Assembly: GCF_013267195.1 (NCBI RefSeq)
Contig: NZ_CP053941.1
Location: 1,860,001-1,924,000 of the forward strand
Source: Halorubrum salinarum
GTDB taxonomy: Archaea; Halobacteriota; Halobacteria; Halobacteriales; Haloferacaceae
Length of the DNA stretch: 64,000 nucleotides
Reading direction: 5' to 3'
Positions 51,311-61,108 of this stretch are shown here, piece by piece (position 1 is the first letter of the stretch; every line of letters starts with the position of its first letter). The notes below the pieces were generated by a model, which made no database searches, was not told the DNA's origin, and worked only from the letters and a program-made list of their open reading frames with translations. The translations under genes and the position numbers were made by a program.

Positions 51311-52090
51311 CTACTCGTCGGCGCCGGCGTCGCCGTCGGCCTCGTCGTCGGCGTCCGCCTCGTCGTCGGCGTCGAGGCCGGCCGCTTCGAACGCGGTCTC
51401 GACCTCCTCGACCGGCACCGTCCGGAAGCCGTCGGCCTCGGTCACGGTCGCGACCGCGAGGTCGGCGGGCTCGAACTCGTCGTCGTGAGCGGCCAGCGCC
51501 GCGACCGCGAGTTCGATGCCCTCCGCGAGCGAGAGGTCGTCGCGCCACTCGTCTTCGAGGTGACCCTGGATATCCTGCCGACCGCCGCCGATGACGGTCG
51601 CCTTCCACTCGTTCGGCGTGCCCGAGGGGTCGGCCGCGAACAGGCGCGGCTCGCCGTCGTCGATGCCGCCGATGAGGAGGGCGGCGCCGTAGGGGCGCGT
51701 GCCGCCGCGCTGGGTGTTCTCCTGGATGTGGTCGGTGACGAACTTCGTCAGCGTCTCGACACCGACGGGCTCGCCGTAGCGCAGGCGGTTCCCCTGCGAC
51801 TGGCGGCGCGCGAGGTCGATCAGCTGGCGGGCGTCGGCGACGTGGCCGGCGCTCGCGGTCCCGACGTGGTCGTCGAGCTTGTGGAGCTTCTCGATGCTCT
51901 CGGCCTCCATCAGCGACGAGGAGGGGCGGGACATCGCGACGAACACGACGCCGTCGGTCGTCCGGACGCCGACGCTCGGCGCGCCGCGCGAGACCGCCTC
52001 GCGGGCGTACTCGACCTGGTAGATGCGCCCGTCCGGCGAGAACAGCGACGTGCCGCGGTCGTACGCCTGCTGGTCGTTGTTCCCCATCAT
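51311..52090 (-). CDS. psmA: Proteasome subunit alpha
   Basis: Alpha ring subunit of the 20S proteasome, 259 residues. The alpha signature YDRGTSLFSPDGRIYQVEYA is near the N-terminus, followed by SVGVRTTDGVVFVAMSRPSS and GGTRPYGAALLIGGIDDGEP. The C-terminus is an Asp/Ala-rich acidic tail without an obvious HbYX. It forms the gate to which PAN docks. Two adjacent Met codons (52090 and 52087) are alternative starts. No beta subunit gene is in the window. Confidence 0.95.
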   Translation of the reverse strand: MMGNNDQQAYDRGTSLFSPDGRIYQVEYAREAVSRGAPSVGVRTTDGVVFVAMSRPSSSLMEAESIEKLHKLDDHVGTASAGHVADARQLIDLARRQSQGNRLRYGEPVGVETLTKFVTDHIQENTQRGGTRPYGAALLIGGIDDGEPRLFAADPSGTPNEWKATVIGGGRQDIQGHLEDEWRDDLSLAEGIELAVAALAAHDDEFEPADLAVATVTEADGFRTVPVEEVETAFEAAGLDADDEADADDEADGDAGADE

Positions 52091-52264
52091 CGCCCATCAC
52101 CCGCTCGCGCGGTGTCGCGTTCGCTCATTACCGTTACTTACGTCGGGCCGTTGAAAAAGCATCCGTAACCGGTACGTCTCGGAGGCCGCCGAAACCGCGG
52201 GCCGGGCGGCGCGGGCCTCGCCTCCGTCGCCGACGGATATATCCACGGGGATCGCTTAGGGAGT

Positions 52265-53668
52265 ATGACATTGACTCGAACACCATCCACGGCCGCGCTA
52301 CTGGCCGCCGTGATCCTTCTCGCGACGATCGGGGGGGCCTTCGCGGCGGGCGGCGCGGCGGCGGTCCCGGACGCGCGGATCACCGTCGGCGAGGTGGGGG
52401 TCTCCCCGAGCGACCCGACCGTCGGGGAGCGGACGGCGCTGAACGTCACCGTCTCGAACTCCGGCGGCAGCGACGCGGCGGCGAACGTCACGACGGTCCG
52501 CGTCCGGAACGCCGACGGCGACGTGCTCGACAGCGTCTCGGGCGTCGGCGCGCTCTCCGCCGGCGACTCGCTCGACGCGACGCTGTGGACGTCGTTCGAC
52601 GAGCCGGGCGCGAAGCGGCTCACCGTCGAGGCGGTCGCGAACCAGTCGACGACCGGCGAGTTCGTGACCGTCAGCCGCGATACCGTGGTCGAGGTCCGGC
52701 CGACACAGGTCGCGCTCGACCTTCGGACCCGCGCGCTCGACCCCGAGGACCTCCAGAGCGACGACGGGAGCGAGAGCTCGGCCGGCGACCTCGGCGTCGG
52801 CGGCATTCAGGGCATCTTCGGCGGTGGCGGCGGCCTCGACACCGGCGACGCGAGCGGCCAGGGCGACGCGCCGCCGGTCGCCGACTCGCCCGTCGAGGTG
52901 ACGGTGGTCAACACCGGCACGACGACCGCCGACCGGGTGAGCCTCCGCGCGGTCGGGACCGCGGTCGACGGCGACGAGCGGACCGTCTCGGTCGGCCCGT
53001 TCGTCGTCGAGGACGTGGCGCCCGGCGAGGAGCGGCGGGTGATCGTCGACCTCGGCCCGCTCGACCGGCGGTCGGAGGTGACGGTCACCGCCGCCTTCCG
53101 CGCCGACACGGACCGGTTCGACGACCGCGGCGCCGACCGCGCCGCCGAGTCGACGGTGACGTACCCGGTCCGCGAGGCCGCGCCGACCGTCACCGACGCG
53201 ACCGTGCGCGAGACCGCCGACGGCGTCGTCGTCGACGCGAACCTCGGCAACGCTGGCGGCGGCGAGATGACCGGCGCGGTCGTCTCGGTCGGCGACGCGC
53301 CGGGCGTCGAGCCGACCGCCGCGGGCGGCGAGTACTTCGTCGGCACCCTCGGCGCGAGCGACTTCGTCGGGTTCGACCTGACGACCGCGGTGAACGCCTC
53401 CGTCGCCGACGAGATACCGATCCGCGTCACCTACACCGAGCGTGGCGTCCGGTACACGGAGACCCTGACGGTGGCGGCGCCCGAGGCCGACGACGACGGG
53501 GAGAGCGGCGGCACGCTCGGTCGGATCGGCGTCGGCGGCGTGGGCGCCGCGGGCGCGGTCGCGAGCGGCCTCGCGCTCGTCGGCCTGGCCGGCGCGGTCG
53601 GCCTCGCGGTCAGGACCGGACGGATCGGCGGGTCGACGGGGCGGCGACGCGGCGGGTCGGCGCCGTGA
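52265..53668 (+). CDS. Exported CARDB-like surface protein with C-terminal anchor
   Basis: Protein of 467 residues. A Sec signal (STAALLAAVILLATIGGAFA) is followed by Ig-like CARDB repeats (DPTVGERTALNVTVSNSGGS first, then SPVEVTVVNTGTTTADRVSL and ATVRETADGVVVDANLGNAG). A Gly/Asp linker leads to a C-terminal helix (GVGAAGAVASGLALVGLAGA). It overlaps the ABC ATPase start by four bases and heads a three-gene operon. It may present a substrate or partner to the transporter. Confidence 0.8.
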   Translation: MTLTRTPSTAALLAAVILLATIGGAFAAGGAAAVPDARITVGEVGVSPSDPTVGERTALNVTVSNSGGSDAAANVTTVRVRNADGDVLDSVSGVGALSAGDSLDATLWTSFDEPGAKRLTVEAVANQSTTGEFVTVSRDTVVEVRPTQVALDLRTRALDPEDLQSDDGSESSAGDLGVGGIQGIFGGGGGLDTGDASGQGDAPPVADSPVEVTVVNTGTTTADRVSLRAVGTAVDGDERTVSVGPFVVEDVAPGEERRVIVDLGPLDRRSEVTVTAAFRADTDRFDDRGADRAAESTVTYPVREAAPTVTDATVRETADGVVVDANLGNAGGGEMTGAVVSVGDAPGVEPTAAGGEYFVGTLGASDFVGFDLTTAVNASVADEIPIRVTYTERGVRYTETLTVAAPEADDDGESGGTLGRIGVGGVGAAGAVASGLALVGLAGAVGLAVRTGRIGGSTGRRRGGSAP

Positions 53669-54465
53669 ACGGCGACGCCGCGGCCGACACACCGAGCGAC
53701 GCCGTAGACGCTGCCGGTGCGGTCGATCGAACGACGGATCCCGTAGGAGACGGCGAGTTCGGCGTCGCGCTGCGGGACGTGGTGAAGCGCTACCCGAGCG
53801 GCGGCGGCGAGCCGGTCGTCGCGCTCGATCACGTCGACTTCGCGGTCCGGCCCGGCGAGTTCGTCGCGGTCGTCGGCCCCAGCGGCTCCGGGAAGTCGAC
53901 GCTGCTGAACGTGCTCGGCCTGCTCGACGACCCCACCGCGGGCCGGCGCCTGCTGAACGGGACCGACGTGACGAACCTCTCCGTCGCCGAGCGGACCCGG
54001 GCCCGCAAGGAGTCGATCGGGTTCGTCTTCCAGGACTTCCACCTGCTCCCGACGCTGACCGCCGTCGAGAACGTCGCGATGCCGACCGCGTTCGACCCCG
54101 GCGACGCGAGCGGCCGGGCGGCCGACCTGCTCGCGCGGTTCGGGCTCGGCGACCGGCTCGACCACGAGCCGAGCGAGCTCTCCGGCGGGCAGAAGCAGCG
54201 CGTCGCCATCGCCCGCGCGCTGATCAACGAGCCCGCCGTGCTCCTCGCGGACGAGCCCACGGGGAACCTCGACACCGAGACGGGGGAGTCGATCCTCGCG
54301 GAGTTCGGGCGCGTCAAGGCCGAGGGGGTCGCCGTCGTCGCGGTCACGCACGACCCGCTCGTCGAGGAGTACGCCGACCGCGTCGTCGACCTCACCGACG
54401 GCGTGCTGACCGGCGGATTGCCGACCGACGGGCTGCCGGAGGGTGAGACGGGGGACGACCGATGA
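53665..54465 (+). CDS. MacB/LolD-type ABC transporter ATPase
   Basis: ATPase of 266 residues. Walker A is VVGPSGSGKSTLLNVLGLLD, the signature ELSGGQKQRVAIARAL, Walker B AVLLADEPTGNLDTETGE, and the switch His AVTHDPLVEEY. This is the MacB/LolD/FtsE subfamily, whose pumps use mechanotransmission to move lipoproteins, peptides or antibiotics. GTG at 53665 overlaps the exported protein stop; an acidic 35-residue stretch precedes the domain. The stop overlaps the permease ATG. Confidence 0.93.
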   Translation: MNGDAAADTPSDAVDAAGAVDRTTDPVGDGEFGVALRDVVKRYPSGGGEPVVALDHVDFAVRPGEFVAVVGPSGSGKSTLLNVLGLLDDPTAGRRLLNGTDVTNLSVAERTRARKESIGFVFQDFHLLPTLTAVENVAMPTAFDPGDASGRAADLLARFGLGDRLDHEPSELSGGQKQRVAIARALINEPAVLLADEPTGNLDTETGESILAEFGRVKAEGVAVVAVTHDPLVEEYADRVVDLTDGVLTGGLPTDGLPEGETGDDR

Positions 54466-55637
54466 GCGAGGGCGACGGACGAGCGGCGAGCGGGCCCGCC
54501 GGCTGGCTCCGCGGCTGGCGCCCCGCGGTGTCGATGGCGTCGCGGAACCTGCGGCGCAACCGCGTTCGGACGGTGCTGGCGGTGTTAGGCGTCTGTATCG
54601 GCGTGCTCGCGGTCGCCGCGCTCGGCATCTTCGGGAACGTGCTGGCGCTCGGCGCCGACGACGCCATCGGGGACATCGGCACGCAGGTCGTCGTCTCGCC
54701 GAACAACGACGCGGGGGTGGAGTCGCTGTCGGACGCGGACGTGGCCTCCATCCGGCGCGCGGTCGGCGAGCCCGCGGTCGTCCCGCTGTACTCCGACAGC
54801 GCCACGGTCGCGCGGCAGGGCGAGCAGACGTTCGCGACCGTGTACGGGATCGAGGAGCCCGCGCTGGCGTACGAGGCCGCCGAAGGACGGCTCCCTGAGC
54901 GGCACCGGCAGGGGGCGATCCTCGGCGCGGGCATCGCCGCGGACCTCGACGCCGGCGCGGGCGACACCGTCGAGATCGCGGGCTCGCAGGTCCGGGTGAT
55001 CGCGGTGCTGGTCGAGAGTCAGACGTTCAGCCCGGTGGCGCCCGACGACGCCGTCTTCCTCCCCGAGTCGGCGTTCTCGGCCGACGGCTACGCGCAGGCG
55101 CTCGTCATCTCCGACTCCGGCGCCGAGGCGCGCGCGGCCGCCGACGCCATCCGCGAGGAGGTGAACGCCCGCGAGGAGCGCGTGGACCTGTTCGAACTGG
55201 CCGCCCTCGTCGACGAGATCAACGAGTTCTTCGACCTGCTCTCGACGTTCCTGCTCGGGCTCGGCGCCATCTCGCTGGTCGTCGCCGGCGTCTCGATCCT
55301 CAATGTCATGCTGATGAGCACCGTCGAGCGCCGGCAGGAGATCGGCGTGATGCGCGCGGTCGGCGTCGCCCGGCGCGACGTGTTGCGCGTCCTGCTCGCG
55401 GAGGCCGGCCTGATCGGCGCGGCCGGCGCCGCGGCCGGCACCCTCCTCACCGTCCTGCTAGTCGCCGGGCTCGTCCTCGCGACGCCGGCCGTCGACGCCG
55501 CGCTCGTGATCGACCCGACGAACGGCTACTACCTCCTGCTCGCGCTCGTGTTCGGCGTGGGCGTCGGGATCGTCAGCGGCGCGTATCCGGCGTGGAAGGC
55601 GGCCAACGAGCGCCCGGTCGAGGCGCTGCGGAACTGA
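54462..55637 (+). CDS. MacB/FtsX-type ABC transporter permease
   Basis: Permease of 391 residues. One helix lies near the N-terminus (VRTVLAVLGVCIGVLAVAAL), then a large extracellular MacB-like core, then three C-terminal helices beginning LLGLGAISLVVAGVSILNVM with the VERRQEIGVMRAVGVARRDV coupling segment. It works with the ATPase four bases upstream and the CARDB-like exported protein. The substrate is unknown. Confidence 0.92.
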   Translation: MSEGDGRAASGPAGWLRGWRPAVSMASRNLRRNRVRTVLAVLGVCIGVLAVAALGIFGNVLALGADDAIGDIGTQVVVSPNNDAGVESLSDADVASIRRAVGEPAVVPLYSDSATVARQGEQTFATVYGIEEPALAYEAAEGRLPERHRQGAILGAGIAADLDAGAGDTVEIAGSQVRVIAVLVESQTFSPVAPDDAVFLPESAFSADGYAQALVISDSGAEARAAADAIREEVNAREERVDLFELAALVDEINEFFDLLSTFLLGLGAISLVVAGVSILNVMLMSTVERRQEIGVMRAVGVARRDVLRVLLAEAGLIGAAGAAAGTLLTVLLVAGLVLATPAVDAALVIDPTNGYYLLLALVFGVGVGIVSGAYPAWKAANERPVEALRN

Positions 55638-55746
55638 GGCGGCCGAGAGACCGACCCGCCCGGAGCTACCTGGCGTTCGAACGGCGCTCTGGTTCGCGCC
55701 GCCGCAGTTCAACTGAAAAAAACCGCTGTGTAGTCGGAACGTCCGT

Positions 55747-56655
55747 CTAAACGCCGCGGCCCTGGAGCTTCTCCTCTTCCTTCATGTCCTCGTTGGACTG
55801 GCCCTTCATCCCCTTGCCCGTGCCGCTCGCGATCCGGGCGAGCTCGTCGGGGTCGTCCCAGTTGTTGACGGCCTCGACGATGGCGGTGCCCATCGCCTCG
55901 GGGTCCTCCGCGCCGAAGATGCCAGAGCCGACGAAGATGCCGTCGCAGCCGTGGTACATCATCAGCGCGGCGTCGGCGGGCGTCGCGATGCCGCCGGCCG
56001 CGAAGTTGACGACCGGGAGGCGGCCGGCCTCGGCGGTCTCGTGGACGAGGTCGCGGGGGGCGCCGTGCTCGCGGGCCCACTTCTCGCGCTCCTCGTAGTT
56101 GAGGCCGCTGAGCGTCCGGATCTGGTTCTTGATGGTGCGCTGGTGTTTGACGGCCTGGTTCACGTCGCCCGTGCCGGCCTCGCCCTTCGTCCGGATCATC
56201 GCCGCGCCCTCGCGGATGCGGCGCAGCGCCTCGGGGAGGTTCCGGGCGCCGCAGACGAACGGCGACGTGAAGTCGCGCTTGTCGGTGTGGTACTCGTCGT
56301 CGGCGGGCGTCAGGACCTCCGACTCGTCGATCATGTCGACGCCGAGCGACTCCAGGATCTCCGCCTCCTTCCGGTGGCCGATCCGGGACTTGCCCATCAC
56401 CGGGATCGACACCTCGTCGATGATCTCCGGGACGCGCTCGGGGTCGGGCATCCGCGCGACGCCGCCGCGCTTGCGGATGTCCGCCGGGACGTGTTCGAGG
56501 ACCATCACGGCGACCGCGCCGGCGTCCTCCGCGATGCGGGCCTGCTCGCGGTTGACGACGTCCATGATCACGCCGCCCTTCTGCATCTGTGCGAAGCCGC
56601 GCTTGACCAGCTCGGTCCCGCGCTTCAGTTCCTCCAGATCCGTGGCCTCTGGCAT
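55747..56655 (-). CDS. pdxS: Pyridoxal 5'-phosphate synthase lyase subunit
   Basis: Enzyme of 302 residues that builds PLP from ribose 5-phosphate, glyceraldehyde 3-phosphate and ammonia. The first active lysine is in [20 protein letters not shown], the second in [35 protein letters not shown] binds phosphate. It forms a dodecamer with the PdxT glutaminase, whose gene is not in this window. A 60-base-plus gap separates it from the convergent ABC operon. Confidence 0.96.
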   Translation of the reverse strand: MPEATDLEELKRGTELVKRGFAQMQKGGVIMDVVNREQARIAEDAGAVAVMVLEHVPADIRKRGGVARMPDPERVPEIIDEVSIPVMGKSRIGHRKEAEILESLGVDMIDESEVLTPADDEYHTDKRDFTSPFVCGARNLPEALRRIREGAAMIRTKGEAGTGDVNQAVKHQRTIKNQIRTLSGLNYEEREKWAREHGAPRDLVHETAEAGRLPVVNFAAGGIATPADAALMMYHGCDGIFVGSGIFGAEDPEAMGTAIVEAVNNWDDPDELARIASGTGKGMKGQSNEDMKEEEKLQGRGV

Positions 56656-56796
56656 GGATATCGGTTGGGGCGCCGGACACTTAACGGGTCGCTTTCGGGT
56701 GGATGGACCGGTCGAAACCCCCGTTCACGGGTCGCCCGATCGCCCCGCCGCCCGACCACCGCAACCGCGAAGTCCCCCGCCGTCCAAGCCGCGGCC

Positions 56797-57483
56797 GTGA
56801 CCACGGGAGCCATCCTCGCCGGCGGCCGCTCGACGCGCTTCGGCGACGCCGATAAGGCCGTCGCGCCTATCGCCGGCGTGCCGATGATCCGGCGCGTCGC
56901 GGACCGGATCGTGGGGACCGACGACCCGGTGCCGCCCGGCGCCGACCGCGCGAGCGGCGGCGACCCGGTCGTCGACGAACTCGTCGTCAACTGCCGCCCC
57001 GACCAGCGCGAGGTGATCGCCGAGGCCCTGTCGGGGACCCCGCTCCCCGTCCGCTGGGCGCTCGACGAGGAGCCCGACCTGGGCCCGCTGGCGGGCATCC
57101 GGAACGCCTGCCGCGCGGCGACCGACCGGTACGCCGCCATCGTCGCCTGCGACATGCCGTTCGTCGACCCGTCGTTCCTCGCGGCGCTGCGCGAACTGGC
57201 CGCGGACCCCGGCGTCGACGCGGCGGTGCCGCGGCTCGACGACCGCTGGTACCAGACGACGCAGGCCGTCTACGCGGCCGAACCGGCCGCGGACGCCTGC
57301 GACCGCGCGCTCGACCGCGGCGACCGGAAGGTGCTCGCGATGGTGGACCGGGTGAACGAGACGGTCGTCGACGACGCGGCGATCCGGTCGCTGACGACCG
57401 ACCGCACCTTCACGAACGTCAACACGCGGGCCGAGCGCGACGAGGCGGAGCGGGCGGTCGCCGCGGCGCTCGGCGCGGAGTGA
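56797..57483 (+). CDS. mobA: Molybdenum cofactor guanylyltransferase-like protein
   Basis: Nucleotidyltransferase of 228 residues. AILAGGRSTRFGDADKAVAP is the MobA motif, followed by LGPLAGIRNACRAATDRYAA and IVACDMPFVDPSFLAALREL. The family links GTP to molybdopterin to make the guanine dinucleotide cofactor. GTG at 56797 was chosen because the motif begins five residues later. An insert near residues 45-65 (PVPPGADRASGGDP) is unusual. Together with the tup operon in this window it points to molybdo- or tungsto-enzymes. Confidence 0.88.
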   Translation: MTTGAILAGGRSTRFGDADKAVAPIAGVPMIRRVADRIVGTDDPVPPGADRASGGDPVVDELVVNCRPDQREVIAEALSGTPLPVRWALDEEPDLGPLAGIRNACRAATDRYAAIVACDMPFVDPSFLAALRELAADPGVDAAVPRLDDRWYQTTQAVYAAEPAADACDRALDRGDRKVLAMVDRVNETVVDDAAIRSLTTDRTFTNVNTRAERDEAERAVAAALGAE

Positions 57484-57549
57484 GCCGCGGCGTCTCCGTC
57501 GCGGTCGCGGACCGCCGCGATCGGGGGTCGCCGCGGGGCGCGCTCCGCG

Positions 57550-58089
57550 TCACTCCTTCAGGACCTCGTACGCCTCGTTGAGCTCCTTGAAGTCGTCCTC
57601 GTCGCCGTCCTCGCCGTCCGGGTGGAGCCGCTTCGCGCGCTCGCGGTACCGCCGCCGGACCGCCTCGCTGTCGGCCGTGCGGTCGAGCCCGAGCGTCTCG
57701 TACGCCTCGCGCTCGGTCATCCGGTCGGCGGCGGGCGCGCGGTCGCGGGGGTCGCGGGCCCCGCCCGGTCCGCGAGCGCCCCCTCGCCGCCCGGTCGCGC
57801 CGCGACCGCCGTCGGTGCCGGCGGCGCGGTACGCGCGCTCCCGGTTGGCCTCGGCGCGGGCGCGCTGCCTGGCGCGCTGGCGCTCCGTCGGGCCCGCCGC
57901 CTCGGCCGACCGCCGGGCCTGGTCGTGGAGGCGCCCGGTGGCGTGGTACCAGAGGAAGTAGGAGACGGCGCCGAACGGCAGCGCCAGCGCCAGCGCGATC
58001 GGGTGGAGGACGATCCCGGCGATCACGAGCAGCGCCGTCATGCCGACGAACGCCCCGGCGAGCCCCACGACGATCGTTCGGTTCGTCAC
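57550..58089 (-). CDS. Membrane-anchored DnaJ-domain protein
   Basis: Protein of 179 residues. Two N-terminal helices (IVVGLAGAFVGMTALLVIAG and LALALPFGAVSYFLWY) precede an Arg/Ala/Gly-rich linker and a C-terminal J domain: YETLGLDRTADSEAVRRRYR with HPD in AKRLHPDGED. The J domain stimulates Hsp70 ATPase, here probably at the membrane. GTG at 58089 was chosen because the first helix starts just after it and a cgtaagg element lies about 25 bases upstream. Divergent from mutS. Confidence 0.85.
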   Translation of the reverse strand: MTNRTIVVGLAGAFVGMTALLVIAGIVLHPIALALALPFGAVSYFLWYHATGRLHDQARRSAEAAGPTERQRARQRARAEANRERAYRAAGTDGGRGATGRRGGARGPGGARDPRDRAPAADRMTEREAYETLGLDRTADSEAVRRRYRERAKRLHPDGEDGDEDDFKELNEAYEVLKE

Positions 58090-58201
58090 GGCCGTATTCG
58101 GGGGCGGAGGACCGTAAGGCTCTCGCCGCCGGCGGGGGCTCGACCGGGGCGGTCCGCGCCGCTCCGCACCGTTTATGCCCGCGGCCGCCCGGACACGGGG
58201 T

Positions 58202-61108
58202 ATGGAACCGGCGGACCGAGAGACGGCCACGGGGCTGCCGCCCGGGATCGCGGCCGCCCGCGAAGAGCTCACGCCGATGCTCTCGCAGTACGCCGACCTC
58301 TGTGCCGCCCACGAGGACGCCCTGGTGCTGTTCCAGGTCGGCGACTTCTACGAGGCGTTCTGCGAGGCGGCCGAGACCGTCGCGCGCGTCTGCGAGGTGA
58401 CGCTGACGGAGCGGTCCGACTCGACGGGCGACTACCCGATGGCCGGGATCCCGATCGACAACGCCGCGCCGTACCTCGAATCGCTGCTCGACGCGGGCTA
58501 CCGCGTCGCGCTCGGCGATCAGGTCGAGGACGCCGAGCAGGCGTCCGGCCTCGTCGACCGCGCGGTCACCGAGGTGATCACGCCCGGCACCGTCGTCGAG
58601 GACGACCTGCTCGAATCGGGGACGACGAACTACGTGGCGGCGGTGGTGGCCGACGGGGGCGGCGGGGGCGACGCGGTGGCCGACCCCTCCTCCGAGACCG
58701 TCGGCCTCGCCGCCGTCGACGTCTCGACCGGCGAGTGCCTCGTCACCTCGGGCGACCGGGACGCGGTCGCGGGCGAGTTAGACCGGATCGCGCCGGCGGA
58801 GCTCATCGCCGGCCCGGACGCCCCCGCGTTCGACCCCGCGGACGCGGAGCGCGGGTGGACGACTCACGAGTACGACGACGGCGCGTTCGACCGGCGTCGG
58901 GCGGCCGAGCGCCTGGAGCCGTACCTCCCGGCGCCCGAGCGGCGCTTCGACGCGGACGCGGAGCTGCGGGCGGCCGGCGCGGTGCTGGCGTACGCCGAGT
59001 ACACCCAGGGCGACGACGGCCCGCTCGGGTACGTCACCCGGATCCGGCGGTACGACCCCCGCGACCGGCTCCGGCTCGACGCGGCCGCCCAGCGCAGCCT
59101 GGAGCTGTTCGAGAACCGCGGGCTGGGCGCGAGCGACACGCTGTTCGACGCGCTCGACGAGACGAACTGCGCGCTCGGCCGGCGGTGCCTAGAGCGCTGG
59201 CTCCGGCGCCCGCTCGTCGACGCCGACGCGATCCGGAGCCGCCACGACGCGGTCGGCGAGCTCGCGGACCGGAGCCTCGCCCGCGAGGGGGTCGCCGACG
59301 CGCTCGCGACCGCCTACGACCTCGAACGGCTGGTGAGCCGCGTCTCGCGGGGGCGGGCCGACGCCCGCGACCTGCGCTCGCTCCACCGGACGCTCGCGGT
59401 CGTCCCCGAGCTGAAGGCGACGCTCGCGGGGGCGGACGAGGGGAACGAGACGGGGGGCGACGCCGACGGGGTGGCCGACGCGGACGCCGACGGCCACGCA
59501 CTCCCCCGCACCGACCACCTCGGCGACCTCCGCGACCGGCTCGACGAGCTGCGCGAGGTCCGCGACCTGATCGACGCGGCGATCGCGGCCGACCCGCCCC
59601 AGGAGATCACCGAGGGCGGCGTGATCCGCGAGGGGTTCGACGACGACCTCGACGACCTGCGCGCCACCGAGCGCGCGGGGCGCGAGTGGGTCGCCGACCT
59701 AGAGGCGAGCGAGCGCGAGCGCACCGGGATCGACTCGCTGTCGGTCGGCCACAACCAGGTCCACGGCTACTACATCGAGGTGACCGACGCGAACCTCGAC
59801 CGCGTCCCCGACGACTACCGGCGCCGGCAGACGCTGAAGAACAGCGAGCGCTACGTCACCCCGGAGCTGAAGGAGCGCGAGGAGGAGATCGTCGGCGCCG
59901 CGGAGCGCGCGGACGCCCTGGAGTACGAGCTGTTCGTCGACGTCCGCGAGCGCGTCGCGAGCGAGACCGAGCGGATCCAGGGGCTCGCGGACGCGCTCGC
60001 CGAGCTCGACGCCCTAACCTCGCTCGCGACGGTCGCGGTCGAGGGCGACTACGTCCGGCCCGAACTGCGCGCGGACCCGGACGCCGGCGTCGCGATCGAA
60101 GGGGGCAGACACCCGGTCGTCGAGCGGACCGAGGACTCCTTCGTCCCCAACGACGCCGACCTCCCGCGCGGCTCGGTCGCCGTGATCACGGGGCCGAACA
60201 TGAGCGGGAAGTCGACGTACATGCGGTCGGTCGCGCTCGCGGTCGTGCTCGCGCAGACGGGGTCGTTCGTCCCCGCGCAGGCGGCGTCGCTCCCGGTCTT
60301 CGACCGGCTGTTCACCCGCGTCGGCGCCTCCGACGACATCGCGGGCGGGCAGTCGACGTTCATGCGCGAGATGAGCGAGCTGACGGAGATCCTCCACGAC
60401 GCGGGCGCCGACTCGCTCGTCCTCTTGGACGAGGTCGGCCGCGGCACGGCCACCACCGACGGGCGGGCCATCGCCCGCGCGGCCGCGGAGTTCCTCCACG
60501 ACGAGCTCGGCGCGACCGCCCTCTTCGCCACTCACTACCACGGCCTCACGGACCTGGCCGAGGAGCGCGAGCGCGTCTTCAACCTCCACTTCACCGCCAC
60601 CCGCGAGGACGGCGACGTGACGTTCCTCCACCGGGTCGTCCCCGGCGCCTCCTCGTCGTCGTACGGCGTCGAGGTCGCGGAGCTGGCGGGGGTCCCCGGG
60701 CCGGTCGTCGACCGCGCGCGCGACCTGGTCGCCGCGGAGGAGGCGGAGCGGGGCCGTGACCCGAGCGGACCCGAGCCCGAGGGTCCGACCGACGAAGCGG
60801 CGGCGGCCGACGAGGGCGGGCCCGACGACGGGGACCGCGACGGCGACGCGTCGCTGCGGGAGTTCCTCGCCGAGGAGGCGTCGGAGCAGGGAGACGGGGC
60901 CGGTCCGCCGGCGGGCGACCCCGCCGCCGAGACTTCAACCGAGGACGACCGCGCGCGACCGACGGACGAGGCCGACGGCGAGACCGCGCCCGGCGCGTCC
61001 CCCGACCTCGCCGCGGCGCTCCGCGACCTCGACCTCGCCCGGATGACGCCGATCGAGGCGCTGAACGCCCTCCACGACCTCCAGTCGCGAGTCGACGATG
61101 ACGGGTGA
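58202..61108 (+). CDS. mutS: DNA mismatch repair protein MutS
   Basis: Mismatch recognition ATPase of 968 residues. The F-x-E mismatch wedge is in [14 protein letters not shown] near residue 45; Walker A is [20 protein letters not shown] near residue 664, and Walker [18 protein letters not shown] Glu/Asp/Gly-rich disordered insert at about residues 846-930 separates the ATPase from the final helix-turn-helix tail. The start at 58202 is supported by tttatgc about 26-31 bases upstream. It overlaps mutL by 11 bases. Confidence 0.96.
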   Translation: MEPADRETATGLPPGIAAAREELTPMLSQYADLCAAHEDALVLFQVGDFYEAFCEAAETVARVCEVTLTERSDSTGDYPMAGIPIDNAAPYLESLLDAGYRVALGDQVEDAEQASGLVDRAVTEVITPGTVVEDDLLESGTTNYVAAVVADGGGGGDAVADPSSETVGLAAVDVSTGECLVTSGDRDAVAGELDRIAPAELIAGPDAPAFDPADAERGWTTHEYDDGAFDRRRAAERLEPYLPAPERRFDADAELRAAGAVLAYAEYTQGDDGPLGYVTRIRRYDPRDRLRLDAAAQRSLELFENRGLGASDTLFDALDETNCALGRRCLERWLRRPLVDADAIRSRHDAVGELADRSLAREGVADALATAYDLERLVSRVSRGRADARDLRSLHRTLAVVPELKATLAGADEGNETGGDADGVADADADGHALPRTDHLGDLRDRLDELREVRDLIDAAIAADPPQEITEGGVIREGFDDDLDDLRATERAGREWVADLEASERERTGIDSLSVGHNQVHGYYIEVTDANLDRVPDDYRRRQTLKNSERYVTPELKEREEEIVGAAERADALEYELFVDVRERVASETERIQGLADALAELDALTSLATVAVEGDYVRPELRADPDAGVAIEGGRHPVVERTEDSFVPNDADLPRGSVAVITGPNMSGKSTYMRSVALAVVLAQTGSFVPAQAASLPVFDRLFTRVGASDDIAGGQSTFMREMSELTEILHDAGADSLVLLDEVGRGTATTDGRAIARAAAEFLHDELGATALFATHYHGLTDLAEERERVFNLHFTATREDGDVTFLHRVVPGASSSSYGVEVAELAGVPGPVVDRARDLVAAEEAERGRDPSGPEPEGPTDEAAAADEGGPDDGDRDGDASLREFLAEEASEQGDGAGPPAGDPAAETSTEDDRARPTDEADGETAPGASPDLAAALRDLDLARMTPIEALNALHDLQSRVDDDG

